Assembly: GCA_938036835.1 (NCBI GenBank)
Contig: CALHWB010000054.1
Location: 1 to 64,000, forward strand
Length of the DNA: 64,000 nt
Direction: 5' to 3'
Source: an uncultured Propionibacterium sp.
Lineage (GTDB): Bacteria > Actinomycetota > Actinomycetes > Propionibacteriales > Propionibacteriaceae
The position numbers and the translations under genes were made by a program. This document shows positions 50,729 to 59,140 of this stretch, in pieces. Below the pieces are notes generated by a model. It searched no databases. It was not told the DNA's origin and saw only the letters and a list, made by a program, of their open reading frames with translations. Within the stretch, counting starts at the first letter, position 1; each line of letters begins with the position of its first letter.

Positions 50729-52213
50729 ATGTTCGGCATGCTGGGTCTCACTTTCGACGATGTGCTATTGCAGCCTCGTGAGTCCGATGTGATTCCCAGT
50801 GAGGTGAATACCGCTGCCCGGCTCAGTCGCCGGATCGGCCTCAATGTTCCTTTCCTGTCGGCTGCCATGGATACCGTCACCGAGCAGCGGATGGCCATTG
50901 CCATGGCCCGTGAAGGCGGAATGGGTGTCTTGCACCGGAATCTGTCCGTCGCCGATCAGGCCCGGATGGTCGATCAGGTGAAGCGGTCCGAGGCCGGCAT
51001 GATCGACCAGCCTGTTACCATCGGCCCGGACGCCACCCTGGCCGAGGTGGACGAGTTGTGCGCGACCTTCCGGATCTCCGGGGTGCCGGTGGTGGATGAG
51101 AACATGGTGCTGCAGGGCATCATCACCAACCGGGACATGCGTTTCGAATCCGATCCCGGTAAGCCGGTGGGTGCGGTGATGACCTCGATGCCGCTGGTTA
51201 CTGGCCCGGTCGGGATCTCACCCGAAGACGCTTTGAGCCTATTGGCTAGGCACAAGATCGAGAAACTCCCACTGGTCGACGAGCGGGGACGGCTCAAGGG
51301 CATGATCACGCTGAAAGATTTCGTGAAGTCCGACAAGTACCCCAACGCCTGCAAGGACGATCAGGGCCGGCTGCGTGTGGCCGCGGCGGTCGGGGTTTTC
51401 GGGGATGCCTGGGAGCGTGCGATGGCGGTCGTCGAGGCCGGTGTCGATGCCCTGGTCGTGGACACCGCCCATGGGCATTCCAAGGCGGAGTTCGAGTTCA
51501 TCAAACGCCTGAAGGGCGAGTCGTCCGCGGCGGCGGTGGACGTCATTGGCGGAAATGTGGCCAGTTTCGAGGGGGCCAATGCGCTGATCGCCGCCGGTGC
51601 GGATGGGATCAAGGTGGGTGTCGGGCCCGGTTCGATCTGCACCACTAGGGTGGTTGCGGGAGTAGGCGTTCCTCAGATCACCGCCATCAGCGAGGCCGCC
51701 CGGGCCGCCCGGCCTGCGGGGGTGCCGGTGATCGGCGATGGCGGGCTGCAATATTCGGGGGATACCGCCAAGGCGATTGTGGCCGGCGCCGACACAGTGA
51801 TGCTGGGGTCGCTGCTCGCCGGTTGCGCGGAAAGCCCCGGCGAGTTGGTGTTCATAAACGGGAAACAGTTCAAGAGTTATCGTGGCATGGGTTCGCTCGG
51901 TGCCATGGCCAGCCGCGGCCGGCAGCTGAGCTATTCGAAGGACCGCTACTTCCAGGCCGATGTGACCGGCAATGACAAGATCATCCCGGAAGGGATCGAG
52001 GGTCAGGTACCTTACCGGGGGCCGCTGGGTCAGGTGTTGTACCAGCTCACCGGCGGCCTGCACCAGTCGATGTTCTATTGCGGTGCCCGTACCATCGCCG
52101 AGCTACAGGCCAATGGCCGGTTCGTTCGGATCACCGCGGCCGGATTGCGCGAATCGCATCCGCATGACATCCAGATGACGGTTGAGGCGCCGAACTATTC
52201 GGGCAATGCCTGA
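50729..52213 (+). CDS. guaB: Inosine-5'-monophosphate dehydrogenase
   Basis: GuaB oxidises IMP to XMP with NAD, the committed step to GMP. The 494-residue enzyme has the TIM barrel with two inserted CBS domains (about 95-210), the catalytic loop GPGSICTTR with the nucleophilic cysteine, and the mobile flap region ending SRGRQLSYSKDRY. GGGAG lies five bases before the ATG; the frame is open further upstream but overlaps the previous gene. Confidence 0.98.
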   Translation: MFGMLGLTFDDVLLQPRESDVIPSEVNTAARLSRRIGLNVPFLSAAMDTVTEQRMAIAMAREGGMGVLHRNLSVADQARMVDQVKRSEAGMIDQPVTIGPDATLAEVDELCATFRISGVPVVDENMVLQGIITNRDMRFESDPGKPVGAVMTSMPLVTGPVGISPEDALSLLARHKIEKLPLVDERGRLKGMITLKDFVKSDKYPNACKDDQGRLRVAAAVGVFGDAWERAMAVVEAGVDALVVDTAHGHSKAEFEFIKRLKGESSAAAVDVIGGNVASFEGANALIAAGADGIKVGVGPGSICTTRVVAGVGVPQITAISEAARAARPAGVPVIGDGGLQYSGDTAKAIVAGADTVMLGSLLAGCAESPGELVFINGKQFKSYRGMGSLGAMASRGRQLSYSKDRYFQADVTGNDKIIPEGIEGQVPYRGPLGQVLYQLTGGLHQSMFYCGARTIAELQANGRFVRITAAGLRESHPHDIQMTVEAPNYSGNA

Positions 52214-52288
52214 GCCTGAGCGGGCCAGCCGATGGTTCGGGGCTGGTGGCCCCCCTCTGGGGTGCCCGGAACCATATCGGCGGCCGGC

Positions 52289-53239
52289 TCAGACCATGCC
52301 GTGTGCTCTCCGACGGGTCAGATCGATATACAGCACGGAGTTGATCAGCCAGTTGGCCGGAGTAGTCAGGATTCGATAGGCGGTGCCGGTAAACAATCCG
52401 ATGATCAACGCCGGCCCGCCGACGATCAGCAGGCCCACCGGATCCGAACCGGCATATTCCAGTTGCTCGATGACCGATCTCAGACAGAGCTGGAGGATAC
52501 CGAGGATGAGCTGTTGGCCGAGCGAGATCAGCAACCCAACCAGCAGCTGAACACCGATCACGCGCAGCGTGGCACCCCGGGTCAATTGCCAACTGCGTCC
52601 GACCGCCTCCATGGCGGTCCGTTGTTCGATCCCCAGGATGGGCAGTGTCAGGGCCAGCCGAGCGTTCAGGACGATCACGGCCACCGCCAGGGCCAGCATG
52701 GCCGGGAAGATCAACAGCGTCAGTTCGGGCTGCTTGAGCGCCACCGGCAACGCAATCAGCGCGGCGAGCAGCAGCATGACGGCCAGACCGCCCGCCGCGT
52801 ACAGCCCAACCAGGGCGAAGCATTGCCCGATGATCACCCGGCAGCGTTGCCAGATCTCGCGCATCGTCGGCAGGTGGCCCTCGTCCATCGTATGCACGGC
52901 TGCCCCCACGGCCGCACCGATCCAGCAACCAAGCGCCACCAGCAGCAGTTCGCCGAGCAGGAGCGCCACCAGCAGCACGGTCACCGAACCGAATGCCGAT
53001 AGGATCGCTGTTTCCGAATCGATGCCATTCGCTCCTTGGAGCAGTAGCGGTAGGATGGGTAGGAACATGCCGATCAGCGCCCCGAGCAGAACGGCCACGG
53101 ACAGTATCGAAGGCAGCAGGCTGAGCAGCACCAGGGTCTTCCAGCCTCGCTTGTAGAGGGCGAACATCGCCTGCAGGATGTCTGCGGCGCCCAGTGGCCG
53201 ATTGGGGATGGCCGGTGGGGTCATGGGCGGAAGGCTCAT
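52289..53239 (-). CDS. Polytopic membrane protein, GlyDPD-like/UPF0259-like
   Basis: A 316-residue protein with six hydrophobic segments and a Pro-rich N-terminus leading into LGAADILQAMFALYKRGWKTL. The pattern WQLTRGATLRVIGVQLLVGLL resembles the membrane domain found with glycerophosphodiester phosphodiesterases in Actinobacteria and Firmicutes. No catalytic part is attached. A TAGGCT box 6 bases upstream of the ATG suggests a leaderless message. Confidence 0.75.
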   Translation of the reverse strand: MSLPPMTPPAIPNRPLGAADILQAMFALYKRGWKTLVLLSLLPSILSVAVLLGALIGMFLPILPLLLQGANGIDSETAILSAFGSVTVLLVALLLGELLLVALGCWIGAAVGAAVHTMDEGHLPTMREIWQRCRVIIGQCFALVGLYAAGGLAVMLLLAALIALPVALKQPELTLLIFPAMLALAVAVIVLNARLALTLPILGIEQRTAMEAVGRSWQLTRGATLRVIGVQLLVGLLISLGQQLILGILQLCLRSVIEQLEYAGSDPVGLLIVGGPALIIGLFTGTAYRILTTPANWLINSVLYIDLTRRRAHGMV

Positions 53240-53245
53240 GGCCCG

Positions 53246-53251
53246 AGCCTA
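53246..53251 (-). promoter_or_regulatory. -10 box of the membrane protein gene, leaderless type
   Basis: TAGGCT on the minus strand ending 6 bases before the ATG; the same hexamer serves trmB and the NUDIX gene. Confidence 0.5.
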
Positions 53252-53327
53252 GCCCAGTTGAGTATCGCCGCCGCCGGGCCGCTCGACCGGGCTAGATTGG
53301 TGTAGCGCATCAGGATCGGAGCACACC

Positions 53328-54431
53328 ATGCATGACATCGGACGCAGCAAGCGGGCTGTTCGCGCTTTCTTCCTGGACGATGTGGGGATCATGCCCACCA
53401 GGAGGACTCGCGGGATCGAGACCGTCGATCTGGACTGGCGGATAGACGCCATCACCTTCGGTTTCCCGATGATGGCCGCGCCCATGGATGCGGTGATGAG
53501 CCCGGCCACCGCGATCGAGTTCGGTCGACTGGGCGGGCTCGGGGTGTTGAACCTTGAGGGATTGTGGACTAGGTATGCAGACCCCGGGCCCATTCTGGCC
53601 GAATTGAATGCCATTGAGGATAACGTTAGCGTCACCCGTCGCATGCAACAGGTCTATGCCGAGCCGATCAAGGCGGAATTGATTACCGAGCGGCTTCGAG
53701 AGATTCGCAATGCCGGGGTGCCGGTGGCGGGGGCGTTGAGCCCGCAGAATGCCAGCGAGTTCGCCGCTGTGGTTGAGAATGCCGGGCTTGACTTTTTCGT
53801 GGTGCGAGGCACCGCGGTGAGCGCCCAGCACGTGTCGAGTGCGGCAGAACCGCTGGATCTGGCCAAGTTCATCTATGAGTTGGATGTTCCGGTGATAGTC
53901 GGCGGCTGCGCCACCTATCAGACCGCCCTGCATCTGATGCGCACCGGCGCGGCCGGTGTGCTGGTGGGTTTCGGAGGTGCCGCAACCTCCACGAACCGGC
54001 AGGTGCTGGGCATCGAGGTGCCGATGGCCACCGCCATCTCGGATGTCGCCGAGGCTCGGCGCGACTACCTGGATGAATCCGGGGGGCGCTACGTGCATGT
54101 GATCGCCGATGGCTCGATGGGCCGGGCCGGCGACATAGTCAAGGCGTTGGCCTGTGGCGCGGACGCCGCGATGATCGGTACCCCGCTGGCCCGGGCGACC
54201 GAAGCGCCCGGCCAGGGCTGGCATTGGGGCCAAGAGGCCTGGCATGAGACCCTTCCTCGGGGTCAGCGGGTGCGATTCGAGCAGGTGGGAACGCTCGCCG
54301 AGGTGATGACCGGTCCTTCGCGCCGCCCGGACGGCACCATGAATCTGGTGGGTGCACTGCGGCGGGCGCTGGCATCCACCGGCTACACCGAGGTCAAGGC
54401 TTTCCAGCGGATCGATCTGATCGTGCACTGA
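53328..54431 (+). CDS. guaB3: GuaB3-family IMP dehydrogenase/GMP reductase-like protein
   Basis: A 367-residue TIM-barrel protein of the IMPDH/GMPR superfamily without CBS domains. The substrate-binding beginning FPMMAAPMDAVMSP and the phosphate-binding DGSMGRAGDIVKALACGADAAMIG are clear. The active-site loop reads VGFGGAATSTNRQVLG and lacks the catalytic cysteine, as is usual in actinobacterial GuaB3. Related cyanobacterial GuaB3 proteins have been reported to act as GMP reductase; whether a Cys-less form does so is uncertain. GGATCGGAG provides the ribosome site and TAGATT at 53293-53298 a possible -10. Confidence 0.88.
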   Translation: MHDIGRSKRAVRAFFLDDVGIMPTRRTRGIETVDLDWRIDAITFGFPMMAAPMDAVMSPATAIEFGRLGGLGVLNLEGLWTRYADPGPILAELNAIEDNVSVTRRMQQVYAEPIKAELITERLREIRNAGVPVAGALSPQNASEFAAVVENAGLDFFVVRGTAVSAQHVSSAAEPLDLAKFIYELDVPVIVGGCATYQTALHLMRTGAAGVLVGFGGAATSTNRQVLGIEVPMATAISDVAEARRDYLDESGGRYVHVIADGSMGRAGDIVKALACGADAAMIGTPLARATEAPGQGWHWGQEAWHETLPRGQRVRFEQVGTLAEVMTGPSRRPDGTMNLVGALRRALASTGYTEVKAFQRIDLIVH

Positions 54432-54432
54432 C

Positions 54433-54735
54433 ATGGCGGTAGACCAAATCCCACCGGAGCTGATCAGGCTGCGGGGCAGCATCGATAATCTGGACACCGT
54501 CCTGGTGCATATCATGGCCGAGCGTTTCAAGATCACCCAGCGGGTCGGCCGGTTGAAAGCCGAACTCGGCCTGCCGGCGGCCGACCCGCAACGTGAGGCC
54601 CAGCAGATCGCCCGGCTGCGAGAGCTGGCCGTGGCAGCAGATCTGGATCCCGAGTTTGCCGAGAAGCTGCTGAGCTTCGTGATCAGCGAGGTGGTCCGGC
54701 ATCATGAGCAGTTGGCGGCTCGCCGGCACGCCTGA
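54433..54735 (+). CDS. Chorismate mutase (AroQ type)
   Basis: A 100-residue all-helical enzyme converting chorismate to prephenate for Phe and Tyr synthesis. Active-site residues of the AroQ fold are visible: the first-helix RGSIDNLD, then the K of GRLKAELG, followed by the D/E-rich middle and FVISEVVRHHEQL. It starts one base after the guaB3 stop, an operon arrangement. It has no fused dehydratase or dehydrogenase. Confidence 0.9.
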   Translation: MAVDQIPPELIRLRGSIDNLDTVLVHIMAERFKITQRVGRLKAELGLPAADPQREAQQIARLRELAVAADLDPEFAEKLLSFVISEVVRHHEQLAARRHA

Positions 54736-54741
54736 TCCGGT

Positions 54742-55296
54742 TCAGGCGATCACGTCGCCGCGGCGTACGGCGCTGGGGATGCCGACCACGATAGAGCCGG
54801 CCGCGACGTCCTTGACCACCAGCGCATTGGCGCCGATTTTTGCGTCATCGCCGATCGTGATGTCGCCGATCACCTTGGCTCCGGCGCCGATGAGTACCCG
54901 GTTGCCGACGGTTGGGTGGCGCTTGAATTTGCCCCGGGCGCGTCCCCCCAATGTCACCTGGTGGTATATCAGCACGTCGTCGCCTATTATCGCGGTTTCT
55001 CCGATGACCACGCCCATGCCATGGTCGATGAAGAAGCGCCGCCCGATCCGGGCGCCGGGATGGATCTCGATGCCGGTCCAGAATCTGGCGAATTGGCTCA
55101 GCAGGCGGGCGCCGAAACGCAATGGTGGACATCGCCACAGGCGGTGTGCCAGCCGGTGCAGCCAGATGGCGTGGATTCCGGAGTAGAGGATCGCGATCTC
55201 GAGTTTGGATCTGGCCGCTGGGTCTTCACGCTGGGCAGTGGCCAGGTCCTCGGCCATGCGAGTGGCGATCAGACTGATCCGCGAGGTGATGTTCAC
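54742..55296 (-). CDS. cysE: Serine O-acetyltransferase
   Basis: CysE makes O-acetylserine, the substrate of CysK. The 184-residue protein is the short form usual in Actinobacteria. The left-handed beta helix carries hexapeptide repeats, and the catalytic region is FIDHGMGVVIGETAIIGDDVLIYHQVTLGG. The GTG start is a compromise: a TTG four codons upstream and an ATG 13 codons later are also possible, and none has a strong ribosome site; family alignment favours including ISLIATRMAEDL. It follows cysK on the same strand. Confidence 0.93.
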   Translation of the reverse strand: MNITSRISLIATRMAEDLATAQREDPAARSKLEIAILYSGIHAIWLHRLAHRLWRCPPLRFGARLLSQFARFWTGIEIHPGARIGRRFFIDHGMGVVIGETAIIGDDVLIYHQVTLGGRARGKFKRHPTVGNRVLIGAGAKVIGDITIGDDAKIGANALVVKDVAAGSIVVGIPSAVRRGDVIA

Positions 55297-55324
55297 CCGA
55301 CCATCCAACCATCGCCCGCCGAAC

Positions 55325-56254
55325 TCAGTCGAGTAGATCCGCCCACAGCGGAGTGGATAGATAGCGTTCGCCGAAGTCGCACACCACCGTGACGATGGTC
55401 TTGCCGGCGTTCTCGGGCCGCCGGGCCACCTCCAGGGCGGCCGCCACGTTCGCTCCCGAGGAGACCCCGGCCAGGATGCCCTCGGTGCGGGCCAGTTCCC
55501 GAGCGGTTTCGATTGCGACCTGGCTGGGTACGGTCAATACTTCGTCCAGTACTTCCCGGTTCAGGGTGTGCGGAACCAAGTTGGCCCCCAAGCCTTGGAT
55601 CTTGTGTGGGCCGGCCCTGCCTTCGGTGAGCAATGGGGATTCCGCGGGTTCCACCGCGATCACCCGGATGGCGGGATTCTGCTCCTTGAGGTATTTCCCG
55701 GCACCGCTGACGGTGCCTCCGGTGCCCACCCCGGATACCAGAATGTCAACCTGGCCGGCGGTATCGGCCCAGATCTCCGGCCCGGTGGTGTCGTGGTGCA
55801 TGGCGGGATTCGCCCGGTTGTCGAACTGGCGCACCAGCACCGCGGCTTCGGCTGCACCGATCTCCTCCGCCTTGGCGATGGCGCCCCGCATGCCCCCGGA
55901 TCCGGGGGTGAGCACCAGTTCGGCACCGAAGGCACGCAGTACGGCCCGCCGTTCCCGGCTCATCGTGTCCGGCATGGTCAAGATGACGCGATAGCCGCGG
56001 GCGGCGCCCACCATGGCCAGCGCGATGCCGGTATTGCCGCTGGTGGCCTCGACGATGGTGCCGCCGGGGGCGAGTTGGCCCGCGGCCTCGGCAGCATCGA
56101 TCATGGCCAGCGCGATGCGATCCTTTACCGAATTGCCTGGGTTTGTGGACTCCAGCTTGACCAGCACCGTGGCGGCGGTGTCGCCGGCTATCCGGTTGAG
56201 CCTCACCAGGGGAGTGCGACCGATGGTTTCGGTGACATTCGAGTAGGTGGTCAT
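55325..56254 (-). CDS. cysK: Cysteine synthase (O-acetylserine sulfhydrylase)
   Basis: A PLP enzyme of 309 residues forming cysteine from O-acetylserine and sulfide. The PLP lysine is K44 (NPGNSVKDR) and the substrate loop is TSGNTG (71-76). A late GTGGTVSGAGKYLKE motif completes the cofactor site. It is followed by cysE after 28 bases, so the two consecutive steps are co-transcribed. Confidence 0.97.
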   Translation of the reverse strand: MTTYSNVTETIGRTPLVRLNRIAGDTAATVLVKLESTNPGNSVKDRIALAMIDAAEAAGQLAPGGTIVEATSGNTGIALAMVGAARGYRVILTMPDTMSRERRAVLRAFGAELVLTPGSGGMRGAIAKAEEIGAAEAAVLVRQFDNRANPAMHHDTTGPEIWADTAGQVDILVSGVGTGGTVSGAGKYLKEQNPAIRVIAVEPAESPLLTEGRAGPHKIQGLGANLVPHTLNREVLDEVLTVPSQVAIETARELARTEGILAGVSSGANVAAALEVARRPENAGKTIVTVVCDFGERYLSTPLWADLLD

Positions 56255-56318
56255 GTGCCGGGTAACGTTGCGGCCCCGGTGGCCATTCCATGCCCCCGGG
56301 GGTAGCGAACGGCTGCCT

Positions 56319-56324
56319 TAGAAT
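56319..56324 (+). promoter_or_regulatory. -10 box of guaA, leaderless type
   Basis: TAGAAT, one mismatch from consensus, ends 7 bases before the guaA ATG. No ribosome site precedes the ATG, in agreement. Confidence 0.6.
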
Positions 56325-56331
56325 CCTGGTC

Positions 56332-57879
56332 ATGGCTCATGATCGCGTGATCGTCATCGATTTCGGTGCCCAGTACGCCCAGTTGATCGCCCGCCGGGTG
56401 CGTGAGGCCAAGGTCTATTCGGAGATACTGCCGCACACGGCCGCGGTGGGTGAGATCCTCGCGCGTGGCCCCCAGGCGATCATCTTGTCCGGTGGGCCCC
56501 GGTCGGTCTATGCCGCCGGGGCGCCCCAGGTAGACCCGGCGTTGTTTGCCGCCGGTATCCCGATCCTGGGTATCTGCTACGGCTTCCAGGCGATGGCTCG
56601 GGCGCTGGGCGGTCGGGTCGAGCACACCGCCGGCTCCGAGTTCGGCCGCACTCCGATCCGGGTTGAGACCGCCGGGGATCTGCTGGCCGGTCTGCCCCGG
56701 CGGCTTCGTATCTGGATGAGCCATGGCGATGCGGTGGCCAGCGCACCAGCCGGTTTTGTCACGCTGGCCGCATCCGATGGTGCCCCGGTTGCCGCGATGT
56801 GCGATCCAGCCCGGCGGCTGGCTGGCGTCCAGTGGCACCCTGAGGTGGGCCATTCCGAGTTCGGGCAACAGGTATTGGAGAACTTCCTGTTCCGCATAGC
56901 CGGATTGCGGCCCACCTGGACCAGCGAGAACTTCGTCGCCGAGCAGGTGGCCGCGATTCGCGATCGGATAGGGCGACGGCGGGCGCTGTGCGGGTTGTCC
57001 GGCGGTGTCGACTCGGCCGTGGCCGCGGCCCTGGTGCAGCGGGCCATCGGTGACCGGTTGACCTGCGTTTTCGTGGACCATGGTTTGTTGCGCGCCGGGG
57101 AAGCCGAACAGGTGGCGGGGGATTTCGTGTCCGCTACCGGGGTGCGGCTGGTCGTGGCGCAGGAGACCGACAGATTCCTCACCGCGCTGGCCGGGGTGCG
57201 GGATCCCGAGACCAAACGCAAGATCATCGGGCGCGAGTTCATTCGCAGTTTCGAATCCGCCGCCCGGCAGATCGCCGGCGACCAGGGGATGGACTTTCTG
57301 GTCCAGGGCACCTTGTATCCCGATGTCGTGGAGTCCGGCGGCGGCGAGGGGACGGCCAGCATTAAAAGCCACCACAATGTCGGCGGGTTGCCCGATGACC
57401 TAGCCTTCACCTTGATCGAGCCGTTGCACCAGTTGTTCAAGGACGAGGTCCGACAGGTGGGCATGGCGCTCGGTCTGCCGGCGGAACTGGTCTGGCGCCA
57501 GCCCTTCCCCGGGCCCGGTCTGGCGGTCCGGATCGTCGGCGAGGTCACCGCTGAGCGGTTGGCGATGCTCCGCCAGGCCGATGCCATCGCTCGCGCCGAG
57601 CTAACCGCAGCCGGCCTGGACCGGCAGGTTTGGCAGATGCCGGTGGTACTGCTTGCGGAGGTGAATTCCGTCGGGGTGCAGGGTGACGGACGCACCTATG
57701 GGCATCCGATCGTGTTGCGCCCGGTTTCCAGCGAGGACGCGATGACCGCCGACTGGTCCAGACTGCCATACGAGTTGCTGGAGCGGATTAGCACGAGGAT
57801 CACCAATGAGGTGCGCCAGATCAATCGAGTGGTGCTGGACGTCACCAGCAAACCACCGGGAACCATCGAGTGGGAATAG
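56332..57879 (+). CDS. guaA: GMP synthase (glutamine-hydrolysing)
   Basis: GuaA aminates XMP to GMP. The 515-residue enzyme contains a class I glutaminase with Cys82 (GICYGFQ) and the later WHPEVGHSE histidine/glutamate pair, an ATP pyrophosphatase domain with the PP-loop LSGGVDSAVAAAL, and the C-terminal dimer domain ending SKPPGTIEWE. With guaB it completes GMP synthesis. Its 3' end marks the border between core genome and the variable region to the right. Confidence 0.98.
   Translation: MAHDRVIVIDFGAQYAQLIARRVREAKVYSEILPHTAAVGEILARGPQAIILSGGPRSVYAAGAPQVDPALFAAGIPILGICYGFQAMARALGGRVEHTAGSEFGRTPIRVETAGDLLAGLPRRLRIWMSHGDAVASAPAGFVTLAASDGAPVAAMCDPARRLAGVQWHPEVGHSEFGQQVLENFLFRIAGLRPTWTSENFVAEQVAAIRDRIGRRRALCGLSGGVDSAVAAALVQRAIGDRLTCVFVDHGLLRAGEAEQVAGDFVSATGVRLVVAQETDRFLTALAGVRDPETKRKIIGREFIRSFESAARQIAGDQGMDFLVQGTLYPDVVESGGGEGTASIKSHHNVGGLPDDLAFTLIEPLHQLFKDEVRQVGMALGLPAELVWRQPFPGPGLAVRIVGEVTAERLAMLRQADAIARAELTAAGLDRQVWQMPVVLLAEVNSVGVQGDGRTYGHPIVLRPVSSEDAMTADWSRLPYELLERISTRITNEVRQINRVVLDVTSKPPGTIEWE
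57862..57875 (+). repeat. guaA 3'-end repeat copy 1 (candidate attL)
   Basis: The 14-mer ACCATCGAGTGGGA, coding TIEWE of GuaA, recurs exactly at 60063-60076. The 3' end of guaA is a known integration site for genomic islands, so this could be an attachment core. No integrase gene was found between the copies. Confidence 0.45.
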
Positions 57880-57957
57880 AATACATCCATAAAGCAGCCA
57901 ATACATTCAGAAACACGTCCTTATTTTCGCCATTTTGCGCGATAATATGGACGTATT
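57880..57957. repeat. Imperfect inverted repeat behind guaA
   Basis: AATACATCCAT (57880-57890) and ATGGACGTATT (57947-57957) pair at 10 of 11 positions across an AT-rich spacer. This lies directly before the truncated ATPase gene and may hold its promoter or an insertion scar. Confidence 0.4.
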
Positions 57958-57980
57958 GATGTCGCAATGATTGGAGGGCC

Positions 57981-58418
57981 ATGGAACGTTCCCTCATGGA
58001 TGCTCTCGTCAACTGGAAGGGTTCCGCACGCAGGAAGCCCCTTGTGCTCAACGGGGCCAGGCAGGTCGGGAAGACCTGGCTGCTCAAGGAGTTCGGCGCG
58101 AGGCACTTCGAGAGCGTCGCCTACGTCAACCTCGACAACGCCCCGGGCCTCGCCGCTCAGTTCGACGCGGGCTACGACCTGCCCCGCCTACTGCTCATGG
58201 TCCAGGCTGAGAGCGGGCAGAGGGTGACTCCCGGAAAGACGCTCGTCGTGTTCGACGAGATCCAGGAATGCCCCAAGGCGCTCACCTCGCTCAAGTACTT
58301 CTGCGAGAACGCCCCAGAATTCGCCGTGGCTGCGGCGGGGTCGCTCCTCGGCATCACGTTCCACGAGGGCACGGGCTGCCCCGTCATTAGTGAGTACATA
58401 GTCTGTAGTCAGCGCTGA
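57981..58418 (+). pseudogene. Truncated AAA ATPase (DUF4143-type), N-terminal part
   Basis: 145 residues matching the start of ATPases that carry a C-terminal DUF4143 domain, normally about 400 residues. Walker A GARQVGKT (25-32) and Walker B VVFDEIQECPKALTSLKYF are intact. Similarity stops after AGSLLGITFHEGTGCPV, and about nine unrelated residues precede the stop. The remaining two thirds are absent downstream. GGAGGG precedes the ATG. The break lies about 20 bases before a perfect palindrome. It is a likely relic, though a short product could still be made. Confidence 0.75.
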
Positions 58419-58423
58419 CTACA
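58404..58423. repeat. Perfect 20-bp palindrome at ATPase breakpoint
   Basis: TGTAGTCAGC followed directly by GCTGACTACA. It covers the stop region of the truncated ATPase. It could be a recombination scar or a protein-binding site. The following 200 bases up to the next gene are AT-richer and show nothing else clear. Confidence 0.7.
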
Positions 58424-58624
58424 TGAATACGGGTGTCGTAACCACTGAGTGGGACTCGACGCCGGATTCCAGACGGATTCCGCTTTCGGGACAGCTTCGC
58501 GATGCGAGGGGTAAATATAGCCGCAGTCCACATAGTGCGCTGAGTTCACGATTCCAGAAGTTGCGAAGATTGCAGTTCAACAGGGTTTAAGGGGTGTAAA
58601 GCATATCAGCAAAGGGAAACGCAC

Positions 58625-59113
58625 TTGAGGGAACGCCTCGAAAAGGAATTGAAAAAATTATGGACTGGTGAAATTGCAGCAATAGCCATGTTCTGGTTTT
58701 GCTACTTCCAGTTTCCAAAGCTAAGCATGGGCGATTATTTGATGCAATCCACGGTATATCCGCTTTCCGTCTTGAGTTTCGTTCTCGCCCAAGGGACTCT
58801 TTACTGGTGGATTTTATATAAGCGGCTTACGGCTATCAGAGTCTTTGCGCGGAAAGCGGGTCGAATCTATAGAGTGCTAAAAATGATCGACACCGCCCTT
58901 TTGTGCCTTGGCATCCCTGTGAGTGCATTAACGCATAGCCACTGGCTCTCGACAACGATAGGAATCCTCGTTCTGCTGTTCGCATTTATTGAATGGGTTA
59001 ATTACTACGAAATCCGCTTGTCCTATAGCCTGAATCCCCTCGTGCTATTGAGAAAGATTAAAGAGGGGACTCTCAAGAAAAGCAGACTGGCGAAAGAGAT
59101 CGATAATAGATAG
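58625..59113 (+). CDS. Hypothetical membrane protein, low GC
   Basis: A 162-residue protein with four hydrophobic segments (about 17-35, 42-62, 92-106 and 110-128) and basic, helical ends. AAAGGGA lies seven bases before the TTG start, which supports it. Codon use and base composition are clearly more AT-rich than in the core genes, indicating recent transfer. No known family is recognised. Confidence 0.6.
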   Translation: MRERLEKELKKLWTGEIAAIAMFWFCYFQFPKLSMGDYLMQSTVYPLSVLSFVLAQGTLYWWILYKRLTAIRVFARKAGRIYRVLKMIDTALLCLGIPVSALTHSHWLSTTIGILVLLFAFIEWVNYYEIRLSYSLNPLVLLRKIKEGTLKKSRLAKEIDNR

Positions 59114-59140
59114 GCTCATAGGTTCGCCGTTTAAACATCA

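Noticed and set aside
49258..50904. A 548-codon minus-strand frame opposite the mannosyltransferase
   Set aside because: Low-complexity Gln/His/Arg/Pro composition typical of an antisense shadow of a membrane protein gene.
52222..52254. Terminator after guaB
   Set aside because: GGCC-AGCC can pair with GGCTGGTGGCC only with a 3-base bulge, and no T-run follows.
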